Part shown: piece after piece, positions 1-11,598 of the stretch
How positions within the stretch are numbered: the first letter of the stretch is position 1
Layout: every line of letters begins with the position of its first letter
NCBI GenBank assembly: GCA_951812925.1
Contig: OX638370.1
Coordinates: 93,944,897 to 94,008,896, forward strand
Source of the DNA: Calliopum simillimum
Lineage: Eukaryota; Arthropoda; Insecta; Diptera; Lauxaniidae
Direction of reading: 5' to 3'
DNA length: 64,000 bases
Program-made: the position numbers and the translations under genes
The notes under the pieces: generated by a model
Databases searched by the model: none
Told to the model about the DNA's origin: nothing
What the model saw: only the letters and a program-made list of their open reading frames with translations

Positions 1-143
1 GCAAACTTGCTTCGGATTCGATCGTGTACGATGGAATTTTTTTTTTCTGGTATGGTCTAATGTATGTACGTATAACAACACACAAAATGAAGGTCGATTC
101 CATGCCTCCAAAATATATAGCCTTTGTATGGGGCTGAATTACC

Positions 144-1162
144 GGTTACCGGACATAATCCCCATTTCGTAAATGGGGATTATGTCCGAACATTTTTCGG
201 TCATAATCCCCATTTTGGCCATGGGGGTTATGTCCGCAAATTTTTCGGACATAATCCCAATGGGGGTTATGTCCGAAAAATTTAATTAAGATTGAACAAA
301 ATTTTTGCAATAATCCATTTAAAAAATTTATAGGTGCCGTGACATAGTCCCCACGGACATAATCCCCATTCACGATATGGGGATTATGTCCGCAAGTGTT
401 TCGGACATAATCCCCAGGAAAAAACGGACATAGTCCCCATAACGGCCGCGAATCAGTCTTTAATATATCCAACACCTAGTTTGCTAGCCACAGTAATTTT
501 TCATAAGAGTAGGGGTAAGTGGGCGGCCTGCGGCCGCAGCTCAGGATTTCAAAAAACTCCCAAAAATCCAACACCGGCTTCGCGGCGGTCTTCGGCCGCG
601 GATCAGTCCATAACATCCAACACTATATAAATTTTTTAAATGGATTATTGCAAAAATTTTGTTCAATCTTAATTAAATTTTTCGGACATAACCCCCATTG
701 GGATTATGTCCGAAAAATTTGCGGACATAACCCCCATGGCCAAAATGGGGATTATGACCGAAAAATTTTCGGACATAATCCCCATTTACGAAATGGGGAT
801 TATGTCCGGTAACCAAATTTATATAGTGTTGGATGTTATGGACTGATCCGCGGCCGAAGGCCGCCGCGAAGCCGGTGTTGGATTTTTGGGAGTTTTAAAT
901 CCTGAGCTGCGGCCGCAGGCCGCCCACTTACCCCTACTCTTATGAAAAATTACTGTGGCTAGCAAACTAGGTGTTGGATATATTAAAGACTGATTCGCGG
1001 CCGTTATGGGGACTATGTCCGTTTTTTTCCTGGGGATTATGTCCGAAACACTTGCGGACATAATCCCCATTGAAAAAATGGGGATTATGTCCGAATTACT
1101 TGCGGACATAATCCCCATATCGTGAATGGGGATTATGTCCGTGGGGATTATGTCACGGCACC
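144..1162. mobile_element. Foldback-like element, outer copy, flanked by 9-bp target duplication
   Basis: The ends read GGTTACCGGACATAATCC on the left and, as reverse complement, GGTGCCGTGACATAATCC on the right. Direct 9-bp repeats TGAATTACC flank it at 135-143 and 1163-1171. The arms are built from short hairpins of the type ATGGGGATTATGTCCG paired with its complement, followed by a GC-rich block with GCGGCCGC-type palindromes. The copy is interrupted at 333-814 by an inverted copy of the same family. Arms made of short repeats plus a 9-bp duplication resemble Drosophila Foldback/MULE-type elements. That assignment is an inference; no transposase is present. Apparent frames at 146-475, 519-812 and 819-1118 are hairpin artefacts. 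Confidence 0.85.
333..814 (-). mobile_element. Inverted copy of the same foldback family nested in the outer copy
   Basis: Starts GGTGCCGTGACATAG and ends GGGGATTATGTCCGGTAACC, so it is reversed relative to the outer copy. It is flanked by the 9-bp direct repeat AAATTTATA (324-332 and 815-823). Removing 333-814 and one repeat restores an element with the same order as the copy at 49247-49796. The insertion is therefore a second transposition event into a member of its own family. Confidence 0.85.
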
Positions 1163-1171
1163 TGAATTACC

Positions 1172-3808
1172 TTCTCTTCAAGTGATCATAAGTCGGAAAG
1201 TAAGAGTCCTATTGGAAAAGTTCATAGGTATATTTTGATAAGGAAGAGGGTGATGCCATTAAAATCAAAACTCTTCGTTTCCTGTAATTATGCCATAATC
1301 CTAGAAATAGTTTATTCTATTTTGTGTGCGTGTCTTTTTTTATATATTGAAATCATTGAAAATCTGCCAACATTATACTTGAGCGGCCGCTATGTATCAG
1401 CTCTTTTAAGAGCCTTGCAGTTACTTAGACCAGATAATCACCAGCCCTTGAACTAGTTAGAAATAGAATTATTTATAATTTTCGTATTATGAACTGACGA
1501 TTTTTCAATGTTGATGTCCAACGAAATGCCAAGTGTCTCCCTGCATTCGTTTTCAATAGTCTGGGGACAATTGCCCCATTTTTTAGTTTTAAAGTTCGCT
1601 TATTCATATATGTGTTAAGAAATGTAAAATTTAGTTCTTGATGTTTTTTTCTTCTGTATCGGTTTAAATCATTTTTAAATGGTTTTCTCGAAAACTTTCT
1701 AGGTTTTTCATTAGTTTTCGAGCAAATATTTCCCAAAAGATTGTATGTATTCTCCTGTAATTGCTAGGAGGATCATGGTCCCAATGGATTAAAAGAAACT
1801 TAGAATTCTGCAGACAGTATTTGACCCATAACTAGTTACTTTAAAGACGAGTACACTTATTTTTGAAACATTTTATTTTATATTATTTTCTCGAATGAAT
1901 TAATTTTATTATTTTATATAATTTTATGTATATTGTAATGTATAAATTGATTTACCTACAAACATTGTTTTATAAATTTAAATGAATTCATCTAGTAAAA
2001 CTTAATGTATTTTATAAATGTGTATAAGTGGTTCACCTTGTCCATAATAATATATAATTATTTTATTAAATTTCACTTCTTTTTTTGTGTTTATAAATCA
2101 AAATTGCTGTTAAACTGAACAAAAAAATAAAAAATTAAAAAATCAAAATAAAATAAAAAAAAATTCGCTTGACTTGATATATGGAAAAGGATGTTTTTTA
2201 GATTTAAATTTAAAACTAAAAAAATAGAAGGCAACTTTGACATTAACAATGAGGTTATAAAAATATAGAAAAATTGGATGCTAAAACAATTTACACCAAA
2301 TTGTACAACAATTTATATCTTATGTAAATTACTTTAAGTTAAAATTATAAATTTCATATTTTACTTATGGGGCCAAATCATTGCACAATGCCAGTCAAAG
2401 AAAATCACACTTAAGCTCATAATCAGGTGATAGTAAAAGTTGTAATTATCTTGGGTGATAAATAACAAAAAATAAAAAATAAAAACTAAAAATTTTAATT
2501 ACAAAGCAAAAACTAAAAAAACAAAAAAAAAATTCCACTCTGGTAAAATTTGCTTTTGTATTGTGAAGACGAACTACTGCTCTATGTTTTATTAACGTAT
2601 GCTCTTAATTAAGATACAATATTAATTATATTCTTCGGATTTAGTTTTAATATTAACATAGTAAAAATTATTTATATAATTCATACGATTTTTTGTTAAA
2701 AATTATGTTAAAGGTTTTTTGTTTCTTTTTCGTTTATTTTTATTAATTTTACTACAAAAAAACTTAAAATTAAAAACTTAAACTCTTTATATAACCATTA
2801 ATCCTTATACGTACATATAATATATATATATATTTTTATATTTATAAATTTTTCTCATTAAAACTAGTTTTAAGGCCAGAGATGCAGAACAAAAATTTTA
2901 TTTTGTTGCTATATTTTTTTTTTTTTGTTTATTCCATTTTTCCTTTACAATGTTTTCTATGGATTTGACAAACTAATGACAAAACTCAAAAAGTAAAAAA
3001 TATATGTAAAAATGTCTTAGACTTGTTATTTACTGTGTTGTATCTCTGACTAAAGGCAGGGGTGCTTTGTTTTTTGACATTTTAGTTATAAAAACAAAAA
3101 ATGTTGAAAAGTAAAAAAATTAAAAAAAAAAAAATTAAAAAATTAAATGTAAAATTCGTTATCAAAGGCTAGTCTGTGAGAGCCACGCTCTTGCTGTTTC
3201 TTTGAATTGGGTCATAAAAATCTCGAATCAGTTGAGATTTAAACTTCTGTATCAAGCAAAATCATTAAACGGGAGATTAATTGAAGAGAGATTCACAATA
3301 ATTTTAACATTGACGAAGGCAACAGAAAGTGAGTTTATTAAATACACTCTAAATAAAACTGTGTGGTATTTGTCATTAACCAAGGTTAAATTTTTACACA
3401 ATGATCGAGAATAAAGCGAGCAACACAATACAGTAACACTTTCATACACATGTAATATTTTACACACTGCTAAAGTTTAAAACTATACTCAGTATTGAGG
3501 GAATTTAACACATGCTGAGCGAATTTCATACCAAGCCTGTCAGCATTTCAACATCACTGAGAATTTTGGCTCGCGTACAACAAACACAATTTATTCATAT
3601 TTTTCAAAATTTCTCGGAATTCCAACACCCATAAATAAATGTTTTTTTCTTTTTCATACACACTAAAAAAATATATTTTACTTTTCTTACTTTTGACTCC
3701 CTTAAGTATTGATTTTATTGAAATTTATTCCAAAATAGTTTAAAGTTAATAATTTTTTTGGGATTGTTCTACATAAATACTTTTTGGTTTTAAAACACAG
3801 TGCAACAC
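1172..3808. other. AT-rich sequence without recognised genes
   Basis: Very AT-rich, with A/T homopolymers and no domain-bearing frame. An 87-codon minus frame at 1473-1736 (basic, Lys/Arg-rich) has no recognisable homology and is probably chance. The region from 1240 to 1800 is less AT-rich than the rest and could be older element debris. Confidence 0.5.
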
Positions 3809-4826
3809 GAAAAAAAATAACCATATACGGACACCACTACGTGATAAAAGACTAAAAAAAAAAAGACCAGTGTCTCCCAATTTTTCCCAAAGTCCTCCAC
3901 TTTTTTTTTTATGGGCCGCCAAAGATTTGGGGCCTCGGTATCATTTTCGTAAAAATGTGATCATTTTCTCAGGCTCATATCTTGCAAACCGTTCAGAATT
4001 TCGATTTACTCTCTGAGACAAAGTTGTAGCTCTTGTCATAAAGAACAAAAATTGCGAACATATAAAATCAAAAAAACATCACCTTCCAGATCAAAATCGC
4101 AAAAAACTTTAAAAAATTCGATTTTTTTTTACCTTTTTTCCCGTGTTCAGGTCCATAGGTAGCAAACCGTTCAAAATTCAAGGAAACAATCAACTGCAAA
4201 AATTTACCTAAGATCTCAATAAACAAATTTCTAGAACATATAAACTTCCTAGAGATGATTCTTAACACTGTTTAGGTAGCACCCAAAAGTGAAAAATTTG
4301 CCGAAAATTTTTTAATCTCACTTTTTAATAAAAATCTGGTTTTCTCAAAAAACAGCCCTAGTAAACTTATTTATTCCTAGACTCCGTAAAAGACAACACT
4401 TCAAGCTTTTTTTTAAGGTATAATACTCCGCATTTACACTTCTAAGACCGGAGATAGTGAGGTTTTTCTAACAAAAGTACTTTCAACAAAAATGTTGATT
4501 GTAAATAATTGTCAGTGAGGAGGCCGAGTGTGTGAGTGCACTGTACCTTCAATGATAGTAAGTGCATTCTAATAAAAATTCTCAAGCTGGTGGGTGAGTT
4601 CCCGTGTCCAAACTATTAAACAACTACCTGGAAGCAAACATCTGCATTGAATTCACATAAAAACAAGCCAAAATATAAAAATACCTGGAAACACATTGTC
4701 ATAAAGATGAAATTGTGAACATATAAAATCAAAAAACTTCTATCAAAAAACTACCTGGAAGCAAACATCTGCATTGACCGTTTAGGTAGCGCTTAGGTAT
4801 CACGCACCGAAAGCAGCAGCACACAA

Positions 4827-4834
4827 TATAAAAG
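4827..4834 (+). promoter_or_regulatory. TATA box of the transposon-borne gene
   Basis: TATAAAAG lies about 20 bp upstream of the first duplicated block (4848) and about 150 bp upstream of the first ATG (4980). Position and match to consensus suggest a pol II core promoter for the element's gene. Confidence 0.55.
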
Positions 4835-4847
4835 CGACACGACGCTC

Positions 4848-5389
4848 ACATCGAGGCATTACACAGCGCGACGTCAACGAGAGCTCAGCGGTGAAAGTTA
4901 TAAAGTGACAGTGAAAGTAAAAAAAGTGAAAGTGTTATTGCATAATTCGCACACAACATTGGCAACTGACAATTTTAATATGCAGTGTGAAAAAATTGAT
5001 TTATTTTGCTACGTTTGCGGTCATCAAACCAGAAAAAAAACATCTACAAGATTTCAGAAGGAAAAGAATCTTTTAACTAGTAAATTCAATAGAGCATATA
5101 CATTGTTTTTCGACGATCACATCGAGGCATTACACAGCGCGACGTCAACGAGAGCTCAGCGGTGAAAGTTATAAAGTGACAGTGAAAGTAAAAAAAGTGA
5201 AAGTGTTATTGCATAATTCGCACACAACATTGGCAACTGACAATTTCAATATGCAGTGTGAAAAAATTGATTTATTTTGCTACGTTTGCGGTCATCAAAC
5301 CAGAAAAAAAACATCTACAAGATTTCAGAAGGAAAAGAATCTTTTAACTAGTAAATTCAAAAGAGCATATACATTGTTTTTTGACGATT
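4848..5389 (+). repeat. 271-bp tandem duplication of leader plus N-terminal coding sequence
   Basis: Bases 4848-5118 and 5119-5389 are almost identical, differing by a few substitutions such as AAT versus AAA in the Lys/Asn codon near the end. The junctions share GACGNT (GACGCT before the first unit, GACGAT at the end of each), suggesting a microhomology-mediated duplication. The unit covers the 5' leader and about the first 46 codons of the element's ORF. Confidence 0.9.
4980..5165 (+). pseudogene. Truncated upstream duplicate of the transposon ORF
   Basis: From the ATG at 4980 the frame encodes the same N-terminus as the full ORF (MQCEKIDLFCYVCGHQT). It then runs through the duplication junction into leader sequence and stops at 5163-5165 after 61 codons. 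It is the first ATG frame after the TATA box, so it may now act as an upstream ORF that interferes with translation of the downstream frame. Confidence 0.6.
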
Positions 5390-5703
5390 TTATCAAACAA
5401 CTCCCTACCGAATCCGATGAGCAAGGAGAACGGTTTCACCAAACCACAATGCCCATGGAAAAACGGTACAAAGGCAAAAACCTCGACGCATTGCTTGCAG
5501 AGGTATGTTGGTGGAGTCACAAGATCACCCTGTATGATGTTAATGAAGTATTTGAAGAAGAAAGAGCTGATGATGGAGGGCAGTCTGGAAGCAACGTGCC
5601 TGTGGACACCATAAGTTCTGAATCAGAGTCAGATTCGGACGACGATTTGGATCCACAACTTAAGAGAGCGCGATTTGCAAGTCCAGGGCCATCAACATTA
5701 TAA
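5251..5703 (+). CDS. Unfamiliar transposon-borne protein with CYVCG motif and acidic tail
   Basis: I chose the ATG at 5251; the open frame upstream of it begins at a GTG. The product is 150 residues. Visible features are a Cys-x2-Cys pair (CYVCG) near residue 10-14, a basic stretch (HQTRKKTSTRF), a segment with aromatic residues (KRAYTLFFDD), a short hydrophobic motif ending CWW, and an acidic Ser/Asp-rich tail (SESESDSDDD) followed by a basic KRAR. A single Cys pair is not a full zinc site; partner ligands are not evident. The N-terminus reminds me of uncharacterised insect proteins with a similar CxxCG opening, but I cannot confirm this. It sits between the inverted repeats of the element, so it is element-encoded; DNA binding is an inference. 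No DDE/DDD catalytic core is visible, so it is not an obvious transposase. Confidence 0.6.
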   Translation: MQCEKIDLFCYVCGHQTRKKTSTRFQKEKNLLTSKFKRAYTLFFDDFIKQLPTESDEQGERFHQTTMPMEKRYKGKNLDALLAEVCWWSHKITLYDVNEVFEEERADDGGQSGSNVPVDTISSESESDSDDDLDPQLKRARFASPGPSTL

Positions 5704-6412
5704 ACATAATACGAATACTTTTTTTTTAATATTTTTGTAATAGATAGCATAGTATCTCAATGTTGAAGTAAATTAAAAACACATGAAATTAAAAAACGGT
5801 GTTAAGAATAATTCCCAGGAAGTTTATATGTTCTAGAAATTTGTTTATTGAGATCTTAGGTAAATTTTTGCTACCTATGGACCTGAACAGGAGAAAAAGG
5901 TAAAAAAAATGAAATTAAAAAATTTTCGGCAAATTTTTCACTTTTGGGTGCTACCTAAACAGTGTTAAGAATCATCTCTAGGAAGTTTATATGTTCTAGA
6001 AATTTGTTTATTGAGATCTTAGGTAAATTTTTGTAGTTGATTGTTTCCTTGAGTTTTGAACGGTTTGCTACCTATGGACCTGAACACGGAAAAAAAGGTA
6101 AAAAAAAATCGAATTTTTTAAAGTTTTTTGCGATTTTGATCTGGAAGGTGAAGTTTTTTTGATTTTATATGTTCGCAATTTTTGTTCTTTATGACAAGAG
6201 CTACAACTTTGTCTCAGAGAGTAAATCGAAATTCTGAACGGTTTGCAAGATATGAGCCTGAGAAAATGATCACATTTTTACGAAAATGATACCGAGGCCC
6301 CAAATCTTTGGCGGCCCATAAAAAAAAAGTGGAGGACTTTGGGAAAAATTGGGAGACACGGGTCTTTTTTTTTTAGTCTTTTATCACGTAGTGGTGTCCG
6401 TATATTGTTATT

Positions 6413-8486
6413 TTGCCATGACTTAAAAAATTACACACAGTGAAATTAAACTAAAATTTTTAGTGTGTACACACAAAATTCGAACTCAAAGTTGATGCGA
6501 AGTAGTGGAGCACCATCGTTGTTGTTGTTTTCTCTTGTTTGCGTGAAAAAAAAAACAACAAAAACAATTTTCCATGGCTGTTGTAATTTCGAGAAATTTT
6601 TAAAATTATGGAAATATATTGCTAAAAAGAGGACGTGGCAATCTTTCGATCACGCCTTTTTTCTGTTCATTATAAGGTATTAATAGTCTGTAGCTGTGTA
6701 CCAAAATTTAACAAAATATTTTGTATGGTTCGCGAGATATGACCGGATTAAATTTAAAATTTAAGGCGGTGCCGCAACTCCTCACGACTATCTAAAAAAT
6801 TATAGCCTAGCTCACTCTTTATTCTATGCTAATGTGCACAGATTTGGATTAAGCATCGTAAAATACATCGAAAATATCTTTTTTATTTTTGTATGTTGCA
6901 TATTTTTTTTTTAGTTTCAGAGATATTTTTTAAAAAATATAAATAATTCCGTCCCAGCTCCAAAATGTTTCTGATTTTAATTAATGAAAAAAATCATCAG
7001 AATCGGAGCTGTTCTTGAGGACTTCCGACGAAAAAACGATATTGACACCACTATATGAAATGCCTGTGGTAGTTACTTTACCCCAATATGTTCATCTAGC
7101 AGATATTATTGAAGTGGTATCTTACATAAATATATTAAGAGTTATAAAGTGTTTTGCGCACGGAATAAAATAGCACAACTTATGAGCAGGTGCACATTCT
7201 TTGAATCCTTCACATTATGTTTAAAATATTTCACACACAGTTTTATTTAGAGCGCAATATGTTGTGCATTTTTTTAAAAGTGTATTTTGAAAATGTGGCA
7301 ATTGAAGAAACTTCAAGAGGTTTCAAAAATCGTGCTATAAATGTCTTTGATTTCCAGGAATGATGTAAAAAGAGGCCACAATTTCTCTTTGAAATATAAA
7401 GTAAAACAATCACAGCCCTATCAACTAAGACATTATCGTGCATTCTAAGCTGCTGATACCAGTATTATCCTCGAATCAATGAGTCCGATTTTAAAAACTG
7501 TTCTGCACACTTTTGTAGAGAAAAAGTTTTCTACGAATAAAATTCATTTGTGTAAGCCAAAATGCAGCCATTTGGGAGATATTCTATGAAACTGATTTTT
7601 TTTGACATTTTCTGTATTCCTCCACAAAAGAGTTTCTAATATCCCTGCAGTAAAAATATGAGAGTCTACAAAAAATACTAGTTCACGATTAGTACTATCC
7701 CGAAACTAGTGAAAAAGAGATGCAGTGGGAGCCAGTTTGATATCAGTTTGTAGTTTATAGGGGCAAATACATTTGAATCATAACGAAAACAAAATACAAT
7801 TTTCGTTTTTGCTTTGAAATAAAAAACTTTATAAATATTTGTAAATATTCATAAAGTTTTTAACGAAAAGCGTTCGTTGAAACAAAAATTTGATATTTGC
7901 GTCAAAAAAACTTTAAATATTTACAAATATTTTTAAAGTTTTTTTGCAACGAACACTGCTATTTTGTGTTTTGTGCCAATTGAATTGTGGAAAAGAAATG
8001 AAAATAATGAGTTCATTTTTGTTAATGTTTTTTTTTTTAAGAAAATATAAACTCAAATCAATAAAAAAAGAAAAATATTACCCTAGGTTGACTACACACG
8101 ACACCACTGGTTATAACAAGTTGACAAAAAACTACTTCATACCACAACTAGCCCCGGACTGGTGTAAAAGTAATGCGAAAGGGGTCAATTGAAATTTCGT
8201 AGGACATCAACACATAAAAAAGAACAGTTACTTATATATAAAAGGGGTTGAACTCGGACTAGTACTAATGGATAAAGGACTAGTTATTGAATTACACTTA
8301 ACTAGCCCGTTTGCCTGCAGGAATTTTTGTCAGAAATATGCTTGATATCGTATCTGAGAAACAAACGTTTAAGTTTTAGTTAATAGGAATCATAAGTGCC
8401 TCTTTTTTCATATTTGGTTAATTTTCAAGTAAAATTCTAAATTCTATTGCAAAAAAGAAAACAAACAGACAACCATATATACAAAA
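6413..8486. other. AT-rich non-coding stretch with a small palindrome
   Basis: No domain-bearing frame seen. A local inverted repeat at about 7810-7965 pairs CTTTATAAATATTTGTAAAT-type sequence with its complement. The segment 6470-6620 resembles 63150-63240 (GCGAAACAACAAAAACAATT-type core), suggesting an old dispersed repeat. Confidence 0.4.
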
Positions 8487-8757
8487 AGATATATCGTCCC
8501 AATACAAGTGAAAAGCACTAAGTCAGTTTTCTCGAGTTTTGAGTTATTTGGTATTTCTGGTCTAAAATATTATAGTCTTTATACTAATAAGACCCATTGA
8601 ATCATATCTCTGTTAAAAATTCGTTATTTTTATTATGAAAAAATAAGCAAAACAACAATTTCCACACAAAAAACAAAAACGGATTTTTTAAAATTCAAAT
8701 ATCTCAAAACTTGAAAAACTAACTTAGTATTTTTCACTTGTACAGGGATGATATGTA
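8487..8757. mobile_element. Small foldback MITE
   Basis: Arms of about 65 bp are imperfect reverse complements around ACAAGTGAAAA and a TCAAGTTTTGAG-type block (8489-8560 against 8690-8757). There is no coding content. The superfamily cannot be told. Confidence 0.6.
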
Positions 8758-9017
8758 CTTATGTATAAAACGAACATAGTTTCAAAATGAATTTTAGTGT
8801 GAAAAACTCTGATGAAAAGCCTTTAGGCTCTTATTGTGTATTATAATAATTTTATTATCATAATGACACGCATGTAAATCGAAATGCCAAACATTGAACT
8901 TTCTCCAGTCTTGGCTAAACAGTCATTTTTAGTTGCTTTAAAGTCTCATTCCGAAAATACATTAAAAAAAAACTGTACACTTACAGAACAAAAACAAAAC
9001 AAAAACAGAAAGAGTTA

Positions 9018-9743
9018 CGAGGGTTACTATTCATATTTCGGGAACTGGCAACACTAATGTCAATAGCTAAAATCTGGCAGCACCATAAAAAAGTTTGACA
9101 TTCTTTAGCATAAACGTACTCACAACGTTTTGACGTACAAGTGGTTTTTGTTTTGTTTGCAGTGACCTAAGAAAATAAATTTTTACATTGATAATTTAAG
9201 CGATTGATAAATTATGGGGTTTCCAACGAGAACAAACTTTTTTTACAACTAAGTGTTCATGCAAAATCGAATGTATTGGAGTCGAACTAATGTGCAAGGA
9301 CGCCTCTATCTCACAATATGCCACATAACGATCTTTCATTATCAGTTCATGCACTGTATCGATGTTTTGTGACACAACAACCGATTTTGGACGACCTTCA
9401 CGGAAGTCGGCGGTAGACGAACTCCCACCACAATTGGATACACTATTCCAGTCATATACTGTGGTTTTTGATGGTTCTTTATCGCCATATAAACTGAGTT
9501 CATCGATACATTCCTGTTGAGATAATCCACGTCGAAAGTTGTGAAAAATAATCCAACGAAAACCTTCTCCTGAAATTTCCATTTTTTGGCCAAATTGATT
9601 TTCTTTACTCACTATTAACAAAACAAATAGCACTTCTACATCAAAACGTTGTGAGTGCGTTTATGCTAAAAAATGTCTAACTTTTTTATGGTGTTGCCAG
9701 ATTTTAGTTATTGACTTTTCCGAAACATAAATAGTACCCTACG
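9018..9743 (-). mobile_element. Deleted mariner element with terminal inverted repeats and TA duplication
   Basis: The termini share GTTACTATTCATATTTCGG-like sequence (left) and its counterpart (right, GTACTATTTATGTTTCGG), continuing inward for about 100 bp. TA dinucleotides flank both ends (9016-9017 and 9744-9745), as expected for Tc1/mariner insertion. At 726 bp it is about half the usual mariner length because most of the transposase gene is missing. Confidence 0.85.
9196..9582 (-). pseudogene. Mariner transposase, N-terminal DNA-binding part only
   Basis: From ATG 9582 the frame gives about 128 residues that read as the mariner helix-turn-helix region: FRRGLSQQECIDELSLYGD, then KTTVYDW, then FREGRPKSVVV and ELIMKDRYVAYCEIEASLHI, ending SRWKPHNLSIA. 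In mariner proteins the catalytic D,D34D domain follows this point, but here a stop and the right terminal repeat follow. It is therefore an internal deletion derivative that cannot transpose by itself. Its TIRs could still be mobilised in trans if a related transposase exists. Confidence 0.88.
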
Positions 9744-11477
9744 TATAAAACCAAAAAAAAAAGCGTTACTAAGGATCGAGGGTTAACTTTACAAAATTCT
9801 GCATCAACACCTTTTCCTCGTACAAAAAAAAAATAAAAAAAAAATAAAAATTAAAGAAAATAAAAAATAAACGAACACACATTGAAAATTAAGTTATACG
9901 TACATATATGCTATAGATAAATATATAAAAACCATTCAAAATACAGGCCTGACTTATTTGAATTATGAATTCATATAGCAATCTTTAATTTTGCAGGATG
10001 CCGTTTTTATGTAATGTCCCTTTTGTAAAGGAAGCGCAACGCTTTTTTTACATTTGGATTTTAATAAATTTTTTTTCTTTGTTTTTTTTTTTTTTGTTTT
10101 ATCTCTTTTTTTTTCTCTTTATAGCAATGCAAAATGTTTTTTTTTTTTAATTATCAAAGATCACTTACGAGTATCTTACTGTTTTTTATGTATGTTTTCA
10201 TTATCCTTACTTAAAAATTACAATATATAGTTTAAATGATGTGTGTGTATGTGTGTGTAAAGTTAAGAAAAAATTAAACTAAAAACTTAAAGCCCAAAAA
10301 TGAACGATTTCACGAATGATGTGTCTTTGCAGATGTGGTGTTTTGTGTGTGTGGTATAGTGTTGGAAAACAACGCGTTTTTCTGTTGTATCCAAATATTT
10401 CAATTTTGTGTGGCAACTCTCGAGATATTTTCCAGTTTAAATTCAATGTTTCTGTTCTAAGTAATCCTTGTTTGTTGCATATGTGTTTGTGAAGTGTGTG
10501 TGTGTGTTTTAATGGTAAATGGTAGTGTGTTGGTGTTGATAACTGCATAGTAAGTCTTTTTTTTATTTAATAGATTATAAATTGCAATAATTTGCTTTTT
10601 TTCTTTTCTTGTCGTAATATCTATTCATACATCCATCCTTCCAGCAAATGTTGCCCTCCTTCGTACATGACAATCTACATGATTTTTTTTCTTCAGATAT
10701 ATCTTAAGTATATATATGCATAGATATTGTTTTATATAAGTTTCTTTTGTTTATGTATTTAAATATCTATTGAATATTTTGAGGACATATCGTACGTACT
10801 TCTTGCTGCTGCGCTGCTGCTGTTGATCCTTAGTAGATCCTTTAGTTTTTTCTGTTTTTATTTTCTCTCTGGCTGGTTCTGCTCTACATTTTGATTAATT
10901 GTGGATTGATTTAAGTTATATGTGTAACGGGATTATTGTTGTTGCCTTTACTCTGGATTTTTGTTTTTGTTTTTGCTTAATTCTTAAGTAGTTAAAGTTG
11001 CAATGTTTGTTTGTATTGCAATAGAGATGTATGTGTTATATATGTAATTAGAGGCTGATTTGTTTTTGTTTTTTTCTTTTGCTGCTGGTTTTTCATGTGA
11101 AATTAGTTCATAAATATATCTCAAATTTAACAAAATTATTATTTACTTTTTATTTGTTTTTTTTTTTTTTTTGGTTATTTTAAAAGGAAAAAAGGATTTA
11201 TTTTATTTTTTTTTTTTTTCTTCTTTTGTTTGTTCTTGTTCTATTATGTATTATTTTTGTTGTTGATATTTTGTGTATTTGTTGTTGATTTCTGTTGCTA
11301 ATATTGTTTGTTGTTGTTGTTGTTCCATGTTACACTGTTGCTCCCAACAATTACCTTGACTTTTGCCGCCATTCAATCGCCTATTGTTGCTGCTGTTGTG
11401 GGCGCATTTGTTATGTTTGTTGTTGCTGTTGTTGTTGTAGTTTTAACCGATGTTACTTCGTCATTGCTCTCTGGATG
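9744..11477 (-). other. Probable Hr3 3' UTR and downstream flank
   Basis: This lies directly downstream of the Hr3 stop codon. It is rich in T-runs and GTT repeats on the plus strand (A-rich and AAC repeats in the transcript) and free of recognisable mobile elements as far as the mariner at 9743. Several AATAAA-type motifs exist on the minus strand, so I cannot choose the cleavage site. A long AU-rich 3' UTR is plausible for a rapidly pulsed hormone-response transcript, but this is inference. Small frames at 10279-10548 and 11295-11604 are not credible genes. Confidence 0.5.
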
Positions 11478-11598
11478 TTATGTTAGATCTTGCGGTGAAT
11501 CTATTGAGAATAGTTCCTTGTATAGCGCTGGGAATACCACATTTGAGTGCTGTTGCTTAAATTTACTTAAAGCTTCCATGTGCATGATCGAAATATCA
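11478..11598 (-). CDS. Hr3: Hr3 exon 9: last helices, AF-2 and stop
   Basis: Acceptor CTTCACAG; T completes Arg. It encodes [20 protein letters not shown], then [19 protein letters not shown] and TAA at 11478-11480. LYKELF is the AF-2 coactivator-binding helix. The preceding intron is about 2.7 kb and holds two repeat elements. Confidence 0.96.

Larger units (their letters stand above)
3809..6412 (+). mobile_element. DNA transposon with long (about 500 bp) inverted repeats and an internal ORF
   Basis: The left arm (about 3809-4322) and right arm (about 5910-6412) are imperfect reverse complements. Both contain the outer block ATATACGGACACCACTACG (first base variable) and, further in, the block reading TTAGGTAGCACCCAAAAGTG on the left. 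A partial extra copy of the inner arm lies at 5800-5905. Between the arms are a TATA box, a 271-bp tandem duplication and one short gene. I could not define the outermost bases or a target duplication. The superfamily is unknown to me. Confidence 0.7.

Noticed and set aside
144..1162. Regular short repeats resembling a CRISPR array
   Set aside because: The repeats alternate in orientation, spacers are not uniform in length and recur, and the block has transposon-type target duplications in a eukaryotic genome.
1473..1736. 87-codon basic frame on the minus strand
   Set aside because: No recognisable domain or promoter context and no second exon; composition is compatible with chance.
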